Below are positions 21,520-34,730 of a stretch of 64,000 nucleotides of DNA, piece by piece. Numbering within the stretch: the stretch's first letter is position 1; each line of letters starts with the position of its first letter. Made by a program: the position numbers and the translations under genes. The notes under the pieces were generated by a model. The model was not told where the DNA came from. It searched no databases and was given only the letters and a program-made list of their open reading frames with translations. Location of the stretch: positions 124,567,989-124,631,988 of the forward strand of contig CP136068.1 of the NCBI GenBank assembly GCA_032622095.1, in the 5' to 3' direction. The DNA comes from Siphonodentalium dalli (Eukaryota > Mollusca > Scaphopoda > Gadilida > Siphonodentaliidae).

Positions 21520-24500
21520 AGGGATGTGGTGAGTATGGTGTGCCAAAGGATTTAGTGATGCAAAGAATAAATTCTAAAATGGCCACCGGCAGCCATGTTT
21601 TTTTCCGAATAACCCCAAAATGACTCGTTCCCATCTAAATGTCATTGTTAACATCCATGACAAATTTCATGAAGATCCGACCAAAGCTACGACCTGTAGC
21701 CTGCACCAAAGGATTTAGTCATGCAAAGAGTAAAATCCAAGATGGCTGCTGGTGGCCATGTTGTTTGGCTCAATGACCCTTACGACCTGTAGCCCGCGCC
21801 AAAAGATTTAGTCATGCAAAGAGTAAGATCCAAGATGGCTGCTAGCGGCCATGTTTTTTGGCCGAATAACCCCAAAATGACTCTTTCCCATCTACATGTC
21901 ATTGTTAACATCCAGGACAAATTTCATGAAGATCTGACCAAAGCTACGACATGTAGCCCGCGCCAAAGTATTTAGTCATGCAAAGAGTAAAATCCAAGAT
22001 GGCTGCTGGTGGCCATGTTTTTTGGCCGAACGACCCCAAAATGACTCGTTTCCCATCTAAATGTCATTGTTAACATCCATGACAAATTTCATGAAGATCC
22101 GACCAAAGCTACGACCAGTAGCCCGCGCCAAAGGATTTAGTTATGCAAAGAGTAATATCCAAGATGGCTGCTGGCGGGCATGTTTTTTGGCCGAACGACC
22201 CTAAAATGACTCGTTCCCATCAACATTTCAATATTAACATGATGGTCAGACGAATGGATTTAATGGATTTAATTTTGAAATCCAAGATGGTCGCTAGCTT
22301 TTGGCCGAATGACCCCAAAAGGACTCGTTCCCATCTACATGTCATTGTTAACATACATGACAAAATTCATGAAGATCCGACCAAAGCATCGACCTGTAGC
22401 CCGCGCCAAAGGATCATGTTTTTTGGCCGAACGACCCCAAAATGACTCGTTCCCATCTACATGTCATTGTTAACATCCATGACAAATTTCATGAAGATCC
22501 GACCAAAGCTACGACCTGTAGGCCGCGCCAAAGGATTTAGTCATGCATAGAGTAAAATGACTCGTTTCCCATCTAAATGTCATTGTTAACATCCATGACA
22601 AATTTCATGAAGATCCGACCAAAGCTACGACCAGTAGCCCGCGCCAAAGGATTTAGTTATGCATAGAGTAAAATCCAAGATGGCTGCTGGCGGCCATGTT
22701 TTTTGGCCGAACGACCCCAAAATGACTCGTTCCCATCTCCATGTCAATATTAACATCCATGACAAATTTCATGATGATCAGACAAACAGTACTACCTGTA
22801 GACCACGCCAAAGGAAATTGTTGACGGACACAGACACACGGATGCCAACCCATGGCAATAGCTCAAACTTACAAAGTAAGTTGAGCTAAAAATGAGCAGT
22901 AAAGGATTTAGTCACACACAGAGTAAAATCCAAGATGGCTGCTGGCGGCCATGTTTTTTGGCCGATTGACCCATGTCAATATTAACATCCATGACAAATT
23001 TCATGATGATCAGACTAAAGGTATGACCTGTAGCCCGTGCTAAAGGATTTAGTCATACAAAGAGTAAAATCCAAGATGGCTGCTGGCACCCATGTTTTTT
23101 GGCCGAATGATCCCCAAAATTAATCGTTCCCATCTACATTCCGATTTCAACAGCCATGACAAATTTTATGATGATCAGACTAAAGGTACGACCTGTAGCC
23201 CATGCTAAAGGATTTAGTCATACAAAGAGTAAAATCCAAGATGGCTGCTGGCGGCCATGTTTTTTGGCCGAACGACCCCAAAATGACTCGTTCCCATCTC
23301 CATGTCAATATTAACATCCATGACAAATTTCATGATGATCAGACAAACAGTACTACCTGTAGACCACGCCAAAGGAAATTGTTGACGGACACAGACACAC
23401 GGATGCCAACCCATGGCAATAGCTCAAACTTACAAAGTAAGTTGAGCTAAAAATGAGCAGTAAAGGATTTAGTCACACACAGAGTAAAATCCAAGATGGC
23501 TGCTGGCGGCCATGTTTTTTGGCCGATTGACCCATGTCAATATTAACATCCATGACAAATTTCATGATGATCAGACTAAAGGTATGACCTGTAGCCCGTG
23601 CTAAAGGATTTAGTCATACAAAGAGTAAAATCCAAGATGGCTGCTGGCACCCATGTTTTTTGGCCGAATGATCCCCAAAATTAATCGTTCCCATCTACAT
23701 TCCGATTTCAACAGCCATGACAAATTTTATGATGATCAGACTAAAGGTACGACCTGTAGCCCATGCTAAAGGATTTAGTCATACAAAGAGTAAAATCCAA
23801 GATGGCTGCTGGCGGCCATGTTTTTTGGCCGAACGACCCCAAAATGACTCGTTCCCATCTCCATGTCAATATTAACATCCATGACAAATTTCATGATGAT
23901 CAGACAAACAGTACTACCTGTAGACCACGCCAAAGGAAATTGTTGACGGACACAGACACACGGATGCCAACCCATGGCAATAGCTCAAACTTACAAAGTA
24001 AGTTGAGCTAAAAATGAGCAGTAAAGGATTTAGTCACACACAGAGTAAAATCCAAGATGGCTGCTGGCGGCCATGTTTTTTGGCCGATTGACCCATGTCA
24101 ATATTAACATCCATGACAAATTTCATGATGATCAGACTAAAGGTATGACCTGTAGCCCGTGCTAAAGGATTTAGTCATACAAAGAGTAAAATCCAAGATG
24201 GCTGCTGGCACCCATGTTTTTTGGCCGAATGATCCCCAAAATTAATCGTTCCCATCTACATTCCGATTTCAACAGCCATGACAAATTTTATGATGATCAG
24301 ACTAAAGGTACGACCTGTAGCCTGTGCTAAAGGATTTAGTCATACAAAGAGTAAAATCCAAGATGGCTGCTGGTGGCCATGTTTTTTCCCCGAATGACCC
24401 AATGAAAGTGTCAATGACACTGTAGCTCAACTTGGAAAGGGAATAATTTAATGTGTTACTGTCGATGGAGTGATTAGGAATGTGGAAAGTTAATGTCTAA

Positions 24501-26730
24501 TACTAGTTTATCAACATGAAAAGATATATATATACATGTATATAAAAGTAAAATCTAAGATGGTTGCTGGCGGCTATGTTTACCAACAATTCAAAAACAT
24601 TTGATAGCTTTAGTCATGCAAAGAGTAGAATCCAAAATGGCCGCTGGCAGCCATGTTTTAATGCCGAATAACCCCAAAATGACTCGTTCCCATCTACATG
24701 TCAATTTCAACAGCCATGACAAATTTTATGATGATCAGACTAAAGGTACGACCTGTAGCCCTTGCTAAAGGATTTATTCATACAAAGAGTAAAATCCAAG
24801 ATGGCTGCTGGCGGCCATATTTTTTGGCCGAATGGCCCCAAAATGACTCGTTCCCATTTAGATGTCATTGTTAACATCCACAACAAATTTCATGATGATC
24901 TGACCAAAGGTACGACCTGTAGCCCGTGCTAAAGGATTTAGTCATGCAAAGAGTAAAATCTAAGATGGCCGCCAGCGGCCATGTTTTTTGGCCGAATGAC
25001 CCCAAAATTAATCGTTCCCATCTACATGTCAATATTAACATCCATGACAAATTTCATGATGATCAGACGAACAGTACGACATATAGCCCGTGCTAATGAA
25101 TTGAATTTTGAAATCAAAGATGGCCACTGGCGGCCATGTTTTTCGGCCAAATGACCCCAAAATGACTCGTTCCCATCTACATGTCATTGTTAACATCCAT
25201 GACAAATTTTATGATGATCAGACTAAAGGTATGACCTGTAGCCCATGCTAAAGGATTTAGTCATACAAAGAGTAAAATCCAAGATGGCTGCTGCAGCAAT
25301 GTTTTTTGGCTGAATGACCCCAAAATTAATCGGTCCCATCTACATGTCAATATTAACATCCACGCCAAATGTCATGATGATCAGACTAAAGGTAAGACCT
25401 GTAGCCCGTGCTAAAGAATTTAGTCATACAAAGAATAAAATCCAAGATGGCTGCTGACGGCCATGTATTTTGGCCGAATGACCCCAAAATGACTCGTTCT
25501 CATCTACATGTCATTATTAACATTCATGACAAATTTTATGATGATCAGACTAATGGTACCACCTGTAGCCCGTGCTAAAGGATTTAGTCATACAAAGAGT
25601 AAAATCCAAGATGGCTGCTGGCGGCCATGTTTTTTGGCCGAATTACCCCAAAATGACTCGTTCTCATCTACATGTCATTATTAACATTCATGAAATTTTT
25701 TTATGATGATCAGACTAAAGGTACCACCTGTAGCCCGTGCTAAAGGATTTAGTCATACAAAGAGTAAAATCCAAGATGGCTGGTGGCGGCCATGTTTTTT
25801 GGCCGAATGACCCCAAAATGACTCGTTCCCATCTAAATGTCATTGTTAACCTCCATGACAAATTTTATGATGATCAGACTAAACGTACGACCTGTAGCCC
25901 GTGTTAAAGAATTTAGTCATACAAAGAGTAAAATCCAAGATGGCTGCTGGTGGCCATGTTTTTTGGCCGAATGACCCCAAAATTACTCGTTCCCATCTAC
26001 ATGTCAATATTAACATCCATGACAAATTTCATGATGAACAGGCAAAGAGTACGACCTGTGGCCCGTGCTAATGGATTAAATTTAGAAATCAAAGATGGCC
26101 ACTGGCAGCCATGTTTTTTGTCCTAATGACCCCAAAATGACTGGTTCCCATCTACATTCCAATTTCAACAGCCATGACAAATTTCATGATGATCAGACTA
26201 AAGGTACGACCTGTAGCCCGTGCTAAAGGATTTAGTCATACAAAGAGTAAAATCCAAGATGGCAGCTGGCGGTCATGTTTTTTGGCTGAATGACCCAAAA
26301 ATGACTCGTTCCCATCTACATGTCATTGTTAACATCCATGACAAATTTTATGATGATCCGACCAAAGGTACGACCTGTAGCCCGTGTCAAAGGATTTAGT
26401 CATGCAAAGAGTAAAATCTAAGATGGCTGCCAGCGGCCATGTTTTTTGGCCGAATGACCCCAAAATTAATCGTTCCCATCTACATGTCAATATTAACATC
26501 CATGACAAATTTCATGATAATAAGACGAACAGTACGGCCTGTAGCCCGTGCTAATGGATTGAATTTTGAAATCCAAGATGGCCGCTGGTGGCCATGTTTT
26601 TCTTCCGAATGATCCCAAAATGATTCGTTCCCATCTACATGTCAATGTCAACATCCATGACAAATTTCATAATAATCGGACCAAAGGTACGAACTGTAGC
26701 CCGTGCTAAAGGAAATTGTTGACGAATCAC
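21520..26730. repeat. Tandem array of ~190-bp monomers
   Basis: About 25 units, each with AAAATCCAAGATGGCTGCTG, GCCATGTTTTTTGGCCGAA, ATGACTCGTTCCCATCTACA, CATCCATGACAAATTTCATG and CGACCTGTAGCCCG. Divergence varies along the array. Several units end in TTGTTGACGGACACAGACAC and the hairpin-like AGCTCAAACTTACAAAGT / AAGTTGAGCT. Repeated ORFs here are frame artefacts of the monomer. Confidence 0.92.
22671..24317. repeat. Higher-order repeat, three 561-bp blocks
   Basis: Blocks start at 22671, 23232 and 23793 and appear identical by eye over nearly all their length, while neighbouring monomers differ clearly. This marks a recent unequal exchange or replication slippage. Confidence 0.9.
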
Positions 26731-27486
26731 GCACACACGCACGACGGATACCAAGCCATGGCAATAGCTCAAACTTTACAAAGTAAAGTTGAGCTAAAAA
26801 CTAAATAATTACTCGTAGTTTATGAACTTTATGTAAGCACTAAGCAGATTCAGAAATCATTTTGATTAAACAAATTGAACGAAAAAATCGGAAAAATACT
26901 CCCAACTCTCGTCGGGCCACGTGCTTCGTGAGACTGTTCGTGAATTTGGGATCGTGCATTAATTGAATTTGAAGTTCGGGATCGTGCCTTAATTCAAAGT
27001 CGGGAATCTCTCAATTCATTCGATTGTCAATATTCTTATTCAAGAATACGAGTTTGTCCGCGGAGTATACACATGCATCGGCACATTAAATGAAAAACCG
27101 CCGTGACGAGAAACCAAGACGGAACTAGATTACTCTGTCGGTCCGACCTCAAAAGACGCCGCAACTGAAAGTCACAAATGTTTGCGTGGATGGGTTTCTG
27201 GGTTAGATTAGTGCTGTAAATACGGTGCAAAATATTGCCTCTTAAGTTGAGATAAGTTCTTTGCAAATACGCTGTATGCCAGCGTTCTTGTGTTGTTGTA
27301 TAATATGCATTGTTATTTGAACTAAAAAAGTTGATTTTCAAAATGAAAATTTTGAAAATCGATTAATCGGCACCACTGACGATTGTTCGATTATTCCCAA
27401 AATCGCGGCAAGCCTACACAGAATATTTAATGCTGCACCAGCAAAGCTCCCATCATGAAAGAGTTAATAGAATGGAAGAAACTTAC

Positions 27487-27612
27487 CACAATTATCATCA
27501 TGTTCATCACTGGAATCTCCACAATCATCGTCCCCATCACATTTAAACAGAGTCTCCACACAAACTCCATTGTTGCATAAAAACTGGTCAGGTCTACATC
27601 CTTTTGCGGTGT
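27487..27612 (-). CDS. SORL1: SORL1 exon: LDL-A repeat 1
   Basis: This 126-nt exon is one LDL-receptor class A repeat: C-R-P-D-Q-F-L-C, then [20 protein letters not shown], then SSDEHDDNC. Six cysteines and the acidic calcium site (C-D-G-D-D-D-C, S-D-E) are present. The donor is GTAAGT at 27481-27486 and the acceptor is tgcag before 27612. It has symmetric phase 1-1. The TTAA end of an inverted-repeat element lies 13 bp from the donor hexamer. Confidence 0.95.
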
Positions 27613-27678
27613 CTGCATCAAGAGATTATTTTTAAAAGGTTTTTTCACCCGAATAACATAATTGCATTTTATTATATA

Positions 27679-27790
27679 CAGTAATGCCCTAAATAATCAA
27701 CTCCTTAACCACAACAGAATTATGGGTGATTTTTCAGAATTTAGTCGGAAATATGGCGTGTTGCCATTCAATATAAGCTCTCGTCAATCG
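27679..27790. mobile_element. Tc1/mariner-type MITE, one arm
   Basis: CAGTAATGCCCTAAATAATC follows TA at 27677-27678 and matches the left arm of the 213-bp palindromes at 9051 and 56936. The right arm is absent. Confidence 0.65.
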
Positions 27791-28011
27791 CTATCAGTTG
27801 AGGGTAGTGTTGTTTCCTGCATCAGAACAAGCAGTGATACTTTAAGAAATTGGGCAACTCCTACCGTTTCCCCACATTATGAGACGTCATTTTGTAAACA
27901 GGTCCATACACATATTCTCAAAATAAGTGTCCGCCATGACAGCGTTGGAACCGTCATGAAACCGCATTGAAAAATGAGCATCAACGCTAATCAACGTGGT
28001 TCTAGTGTTAA

Positions 28012-28166
28012 CCCTTTCAGTGCCAAGTCCGATTTTTGTATCAACCCATATTTCCTTGATCTAAGAGCTCTTTCCATCAATGTATCACATTATTATAATC
28101 AATAAATTTGAAAAATGATCAAGGAAATATGGGTTGATACAAAAATCGGACTTGGCATTGAAAGGG
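28012..28166. mobile_element. TTAA-2 palindromic element, 155 bp
   Basis: TTAA at 28008-28011 and 28167-28170. It has the same palindrome as 19160-19310, with a small change at the centre (TAAGAGCTCTTTCC). Confidence 0.87.
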
Positions 28167-28711
28167 TTAATACAATGAGGTCCTAACATTGCTTCAACAA
28201 GGTTGGACTTATTTCTAGTAATGGGCTCAATAAAACCCCCGAAGGGACACTAGGAGTGGTAGGTAAACGTAAATAAAAAAAAAGTAAAAGATATACTGCT
28301 ATAGACTAATGTAATTCAGCGTTGATATACTTTTTTGGCGCAGTGATTGGAAATTTCAACGCGACTGTGTTTACTTCCAAGGCAGCGCCTTTAATTTGAA
28401 AAAGGTGCTTTAAACTTCAATGCGGTCCTAACAAACCTTCCCAATGCGTTGTAAATGAAACAACCAAGTTGCGTTGACCGCAATAGAAGGGACACTTATT
28501 TTAAGAATATGTGTAGTTACAAACTTAATGAATAAGACTGATCAGTGAAACCGTGAGAATAATGGATTCTCCCAATTAGTTATAGAAGCATACACTGGAA
28601 TAGTCTATCATTCCATTTTGTCAAAACAAATGAGCAGACGACAGACATACGAAATAATAATACAAGTGCAGAATAATTCATATTCAGCAGTTAGTACTGG
28701 CCTTAGCCTAT

Positions 28712-28957
28712 CCCTTTGAGTGCCAGGGGCCGATCTCATCGGCCCTAGACCTACAAAATAAGTCTGTTAAAGAATATAAGAATAAATTATTAAAATTGTA
28801 AAAAATTGTAAAAAAAAAAACAAAACAAAAAACAATTGTTAGGCCAATGCATTCTCTTATATATGCGAGGCGACCTATGGTCGACTCGCATATATAAGAG
28901 AATGTATTGGCACAGGGTATATGGGTTGATACAAAAATCGACCTGGCACTCAAAGGG
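28712..28957. mobile_element. TTAA-2-family element with CTAT flanks
   Basis: The ends CCCTTTGAGTGCCAGG and CCTGGCACTCAAAGGG are flanked by CTAT (28708-28711 and 28958-28961) in place of TTAA. One shared hairpin is at 28850-28918. It keeps an unoccupied TTAA (CTGTTAAAGAATAT) where the element at 14681 sits in the paralogue. Confidence 0.82.
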
Positions 28958-29289
28958 CTATAGTTCCATAGGATTTTCTTGCTCTAGAGCAGACTCTATA
29001 TAAGTTATGTACCTTGGGTCAAGGGCTTCCAAAACAATTTGGGAAGACTTCGTCAAATGGTTCTCCCGTCTCCATGGCAACCATTTTCAAAATGGCTGCC
29101 AAGATGTAATATTTTCATATCAGAAAGTCAATAAAGTGTTCATTCTGTCGTATATGTGGAAGAGTAGAAAACTGAATTATATATCAAAATATCCACATTG
29201 ATACGGCGGTTAACATGCCGGTGTTATCTTTTCGTGTAATAGTATACATTATCATTTATTTTTGGTAAAATAGGCTTTTTCATGAATCA

Positions 29290-29450
29290 AACCAGTGAAA
29301 AATGGAATCCAGCTGCCTAAGTAAGTAAGTGGAAAATATTCAGATAATATGTTCAACAAGCGGTCTATGGTTGCTTGTTGAACTTATTTGAACATTTTCT
29401 AAGGGATAACTACTTATCAATGATGCTTTGGTATAGAAAGGGTTAACGTT
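29290..29450. mobile_element. TTAA-4-type fragment
   Basis: It contains the ATTCAGATAATATGTTCAAC / GTTGAACTTATTTGAACATT inverted pair and ends AGAAAGGG before TTAA at about 29441-29444. The left end is missing. Confidence 0.5.
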
Positions 29451-29809
29451 CAATCCCACCAATGTGGACTGCACTTTTATTATCTTTTTGTCTGTCTGTC
29501 ATCTGCTTATATTTCCAGAACAGATAAATAATAGACCATTCCAACGTATACTTTTATCACTGGGTGGGAGACAGGGATGTGGCTAGAGGGTCTCCGTTGG
29601 GGGGGGGGGTGTACACCTTTGGAAATTCCAACTGCACCCTCACTCCCCTTTGAATCAGATTCAGACCAAACACAAGTTTTGCATAATTCCATTTGCACCC
29701 CCCCGTGCTCGGGCCTAATATCCTATATATTCATAAACCATGATTCTATATTCCCTGGCATTCAGACAAATGCACACAGCTACAGGCAAAAGACCAGGAC
29801 CATGGTTGT

Positions 29810-30400
29810 TCAGCCCGGTGTGAGAAAATTTTGAAAACTGTACAAGAAAATCGCAAATCCTAGTATCTAGACTGGCCTCAACTGAAGCTTTCCTAGTGTT
29901 AGAAATTTCAAACCTCAGGTTGGAAACTTCTCCAACTGATGATCATTTCAGTCCACAAGTTTGACCAAATGTAATAAAATATTGTTTTGTTAAACTAATT
30001 AGCAGTTTTGTATTGGCCACGGGGGAGGGACAATGACACACTGGGCCATCCATGCTTCGGCCCGGTGTGCACGAATTTTGAAATCTGAACAAGAAAATCG
30101 CAAAATCCTAGCATCTAGACAAGCTCAAACCTTCCTAGAGTTGGAAAGTTTCCAACTGATGACAATGTTGACCAAATGTATGACAATATTGTTTTCTTAA
30201 ATTAACTAGCAGTTTTTGACTGGCCACAGGGAGGGACCAGGACACAAGCTTTGCAAGTGTTGGAAATTTCCAACCTGTCACCCCCCCCCCCTAAGGTTGG
30301 AAAATTTCCAACTGATGACCATTTCAGTCCAAAATTTTTACCAAAAATAGGAAAATATTGGTCCAAAAACAATTAATTCCCCCCAATAAATTGTTTGAAA
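29810..30400. repeat. Tandem repeat of ~235-bp units
   Basis: Units share CTAGTGTTRGAAATTTC, GGTTGGAAA, TTCCAACTGATGA, GACCAAATGTA and GGCCACGGGGGAGGGAC. Two full units and one partial unit are visible. Poly-C/poly-G runs lie at 29600-29610, 30279-30290 and 30510-30532. Confidence 0.65.
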
Positions 30401-30609
30401 ATCAAACTACAAGAACATTTTCAACCTATTGTTGGTGTGAAATTACCAACTAATGACTTGGCAGGTATGAAATTTCCAACTGTTGAATATTTTGACCAAA
30501 GTTGGGGGGCCCCCCCCCCCCCCCCCCCCCCACCCCCGGTCACTGGTGGGATAATCCATTCAGTAAATGAAGGCTAATCATAGTAAGTCTCCGCATGAAT
30601 GATACTTAC

Positions 30610-30768
30610 GATTTTGAGGGGAACAAATCACAGTTGAATCTGGCAATTTGGAGAACGGTACTCCATCAAAGCATGCACAGGTGTGACTCTTGGTGTGTTG
30701 CATTTTGCCTGGTCTCGGAAGGCATAGATGAGTACACCCACCATTATCCTGACTGCAATCACTATGTC
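30610..30768 (-). CDS. SORL1: SORL1 exon: EGF-like module
   Basis: This 159-nt exon reads GHSDCSQDNGGCTHLCLPRP, then HTCACFDGVPFSKLPDSTVICSP. The C-x5-GGC-x2-LCLP pattern is the EGF-like module that closes YWTD propellers in LDLR-family proteins; it lies between the propeller and the LDL-A repeats, as in SORL1. The donor is GTAAGT at 30604-30609 and the acceptor is cttag before 30768. It enters with two bases and leaves one, so from here on exons are phase 1-1 and can be duplicated or lost without a frameshift. Confidence 0.95.
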
Positions 30769-30879
30769 CTAAGAGAATGATAAAAAGAAAACTAGCTACA
30801 CATACTGCATTATTTTGGTAGCTTAATTTCAGTCCTAATTCGGGAATCCAAAGAATACTAAGATCTACCATCTCACAAA

Positions 30880-31790
30880 TTTAGATTAGATTATTTATTG
30901 GTAATGATACAACAGAGATGCCAGAGCATAAGCTAGCAAGCAGATCATTTATTCCACGGGGTGCTACATGCATATATTGGAAGGGAAAACCCACGATGGC
31001 TATAAATAGATATGACAGTACTGCATATATTCAATCACGTACTGCAGTACATGCGGAGCGATATGGAAATCAAGACAATCAATTTGCCAGCTTCTATTCC
31101 TCACTTCACTAATTGTCAACTGAGATAATACCTTTGTTTGTCCTAAAGGGACGAGTATATGCTAAAGCATTGGAACAAAGCCCATCGAGATTGAGGGAGG
31201 AACTATTTCGTCTGGGGTCAGGTCACATGGGTAATCACACGGACATCATACAGCCTTTTCGTCAGACCATCCGCCCGGATCAGTCGACAATTATTTAGCG
31301 TCCCACCCTCCCGCCCAGTTTTCCTCCTTCCGTTTTGGGGGAGGCATCCCTGATGCTAACAGCTATGCTTAGTGTCTTTCAGGACTAGATAGGTGAATGT
31401 TGCCAGGACTCCGTGGTTGGCGCTTGGGTGGTACCAAAAAAGGGCCTTCACCAATGACAAGAAAGCTGGAGGTCCATAAACACGTTTCCGACTACCTGTT
31501 GCTTTAGTGATTAATAAATGGTAGTCATTAAGGCAAACCTGTCTTGTTATTAATAACAACCATGTGGGATAAAAATATCTATACAATTTTATACAAAAGA
31601 TGTCACGTGTATAGAAATTGAATGAGCAATAGTATATGATATGGATGGAACTGCGTACGACATTAACAAATATCTGTAAGTGAGTGATAAAAACTGCTCA
31701 CTATTTAGATGTATAATCAAAAAGAGATTTAACCAATACAGTTTTAAAAGATGGTTAGTCGTGGTAATTAATATTAAATTTTTTTTTATT
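30880..31790. other. Intron, no feature recognised
   Basis: It starts with ATTATTTATTGGTAATGATA and has a locally GC-richer part at 31190-31330. Short ORFs show no domain. A retroelement tail is possible but not supported. Confidence 0.4.
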
Positions 31791-31799
31791 ATTAATACT

Positions 31800-34651
31800 G
31801 CCTTTATAATTAAACTAGCAGGGTTACCCGGCGTTGCCCAGGTTAATGCGATGTGAAACCATCTGTATGCTGTGGATATTTGTTGGTAATAGAAAATGCT
31901 CTTGCTTAAAGTGTTATACGTTTTCTCATAAATTGTATATTCAAATAGCATGATTATTACAGTCATGGAATATAAGTAGTGGCACACCTTGTCAATTGTC
32001 ATTCTGTTTATCGCGATTAATCCGTTCCACCAATAATGAAGTATTTATTTATTTACAACTGCGTATACATTAGACGTTATAATATGATACATGAACATCG
32101 ATAAAAGATGATAATTGGGTTTTACATATTGAGATGTATCAATCAATCTAGTGGGTTGGACTAAGATCTCGAGGACACCTGGCTAACATATCTCCATGAA
32201 GATACAGATGTTTCAAAGAAATTTCCAGGTGCTCCTCTGTTCATGGTGCTATATATTGGCTAAATATTCTCAGTTTAAACGAAATGTTGCTGCGCAGATA
32301 TATCAGCTAAATGTGCCAGACACAGAGCGAGATTTTGAGTTGTTTATGTCAGTCGATGAGTCTGTTCTAAAACCCTTGTCAGATGTCAGTATTGGGAGGA
32401 TCCTGAACAGTCTTGTGCTACTAACTGCATTTTCTTGTATTTATATGTATCTCTTTTTGCTAGCTCATTTTGTGAATGCCCTGATTGCCATCCCCATATA
32501 AATATGACAGTTAAGAAGATATAATTGTTCAAGTGACTTAAGTGGGTCACCATATGTCGGGATTGTGAAATGTGAACGCCCAAAACTACTTAAAATGATA
32601 TGGAGATGGCCTGGGTGGTGACTGTATATAACTTATATGTGGATATCGGCGAATAGCAATCTTATCAATGATAGTGCATATCCGCTCGCCATCCGTGACG
32701 CAAACGACACCAAATGTGATTTAATTCATGGTATATCATTAGAGAAAAACGTGTATGAATTTGGTGGAAATTGGTGCCAAATATATTTGTATCAGCGTGT
32801 GCCTCTTTTGACATACTTAAACCACGCCCATTAGACTCATGGATGCATGATATACTGGCGATGATTATATATATGTTTGGTGGTAATCAGCAACTAAACA
32901 AATTTTGGGAATAGTTATGATCCCACACCTCTCACTCAAACGACAGCAATTTGGCGTCTTTAAACCACACGATGATATTCCTCGCATCATAGAGAAGAAT
33001 AATATATCAATTTGGTGGAAATCTGGGCTAAAAATAGTTTATTAAATCAATTGTTGATGCAACGCTGACTCGAACAACGCCATATTGCGAATGTGATTAT
33101 GTATTCGTTTGGTGGAAATCGGCGACAAAACTATTTCACCATATTTTTTTAATTTTGCTAACCTCCCCCTTTTCTTCCCCTGACACCAACAGCGTCATTT
33201 TAGAAATTTTAACCCGCACCATTATCTTCCTTGTAAAAAGTTACCTCTCTTAGAACGCCTTGGTGCCATCTCGATTGTACCGCGTCAAGTTATATATAGA
33301 ACGCACACAGACAGACATACAGCACGATTTGATTTCTTGTATCATTTGAGAAGAACGTGTCTGAATTTGATGGTAATTTTTACTAAAAATATTTTGTATC
33401 AGTTTTGGTGACCCTCCCGTCCCTATTTTGGACTCAAGCTGCACACACTAAGACTCATTAGAGATGCATATATATGAAATTGGTGAAAATTGGCGAGTAT
33501 ACAAATTCGTATCAAATTGAAGGTCCCCATATCTCTCATCCATAGGGCATCAATTTGGTGTATCTAAACCACACGATAAGATTCCTCGTATCACGGAGAA
33601 GAATATGTATCAATTTGGTGTAAATCGGCACTAAACATATAGATATAATTTTTTGTGTCCCTCTCATCTCTATACACCACTGACTTGAATGGCACCACTT
33701 GTGACATCCTTAAACCACACGATTACACTCCTGATATCATGGAGATGAGTGTTTATAAGTTTGGTTATAATCCGCGACTAAACAATTTGTTTTATCAAAT
33801 TTGGTGCCAATCCCTCCCCTCCCCATCTCTCACCCAAACAGCACCACTATGGCGTCTTTAAATCACACGATTAGATTCCTCGTATCATGGATAAGAACGT
33901 GTATCAATTTGGTGGAAATTGGCGCTAAAATAATTGTGCATCAATTTTGATGCCCCTGTCCCTTTCAATGCAAACCTGACTCGAATGATGCCACATTTGA
34001 CAGATATAAGCCACACCATTAGACTCCTCATACCATAGGGATGATTTTGTATAAGTGTGGTGACCATCGGCGACTAAACCAATTATTATCAAATTTAGTG
34101 CCCACCCCCTCCCATTCTCTCATCCAAAAGACAACAATTTGGCGTTGTTAAATCGCAGAATTAGATTCCTTGTATTACGAAGAAGAATATATATCAATTT
34201 GGTGGAAATCGGCGCTAAAATTAGTTTTATCAAATTTGGTGCCCCTCTCCCCTTCCGTGCATCCCTGACTCGAACGACGCCACTTTTGACATATTTAAAT
34301 CACACCGTTGGATTCTTCATATCATGGGGGTGATTATAGCTAAGTTCCGTGGCAATCGGAGACAGAAAAAAATCTGCCCCTCCCCCTTCCGGGCACCCCT
34401 GACGCGAACGGCGCGACTTTTGCCATATTTAAACCACACCATTAGATTCCTCATATTATGGGGATGATTATATTTAAGTTTGGTGGCAATCGGCGACATT
34501 TTTTTTCTGCCCCTCCCCCTTTTCTGCCCCTGACAACAACGGCGTCACTTTATAAAATTCTAACCCCGACCATTATCTTTCTCGTAAAAAGCTACTCCTA
34601 GTAGACCCCTTTGGCATCATCTAGATGGTTGCCTGTGAATTTCTATAGAAC

Positions 34652-34698
<47 letters not shown>

Positions 34699-34730
34699 TT
34701 CGCAAATATAGATATAGATATATCATTACC
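31800..34730. repeat. Degenerate repeat region with CAGA microsatellite end
   Basis: It starts with GCAGGGTTACCCGGCGTTGCCC, a motif I know from dispersed invertebrate repeats. From 32640 on, units with AATTTGGTGGAAATCGGCG, ACCACACGATTAGATTCCTC and TCGAACGACGCCAC recur roughly ten times with heavy divergence. It closes with (CAGA)n at 34647-34697. Confidence 0.65.

Larger units (their letters stand above)
21095..27416. mobile_element. 6.3-kb hAT-like element containing a satellite array
   Basis: The ends TAGGCTTGCCGCGATTTTGG and CCAAAATCGCGGCAAGCCTA are exact inverted repeats. The 8-bp CACAGAAT stands on both sides (21087-21094 and 27417-27424), and the host element joins across it. The subterminal parts contain AAAATCGATTAATC on both sides. 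The inside is mostly the tandem array listed next. No transposase is recognised; the 101-codon minus ORF at 27036-27341 resembles nothing I know. Confidence 0.88.
20951..27463. mobile_element. TTAA-3-type element split by the 6.3-kb hAT-like element
   Basis: The hairpins at 20952-21010 and 21024-21090 continue, after the insertion, as ATTTAATGCTGCACCAGC and end with CCCATCATGAAAGAG before TTAA (27464-27467). The copy at 46650-46870 shows the uninterrupted order. The left terminus is missing. Confidence 0.75.

Noticed and set aside
22143-24011. Repeated ORFs of 66-100 codons with almost identical products in the satellite region
   Set aside because: They follow the monomer and the 561-bp period on both strands; conservation is that of the DNA repeat, with no domain or splice context.
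27036-27341. 101-codon minus ORF near the right end of the 6.3-kb element as a transposase remnant
   Set aside because: No zinc-finger or hAT dimerisation motif recognisable; too short to claim.
34647-34697. CAGA microsatellite as a regulatory element
   Set aside because: Simple repeat at the end of a dispersed repeat; no further support.
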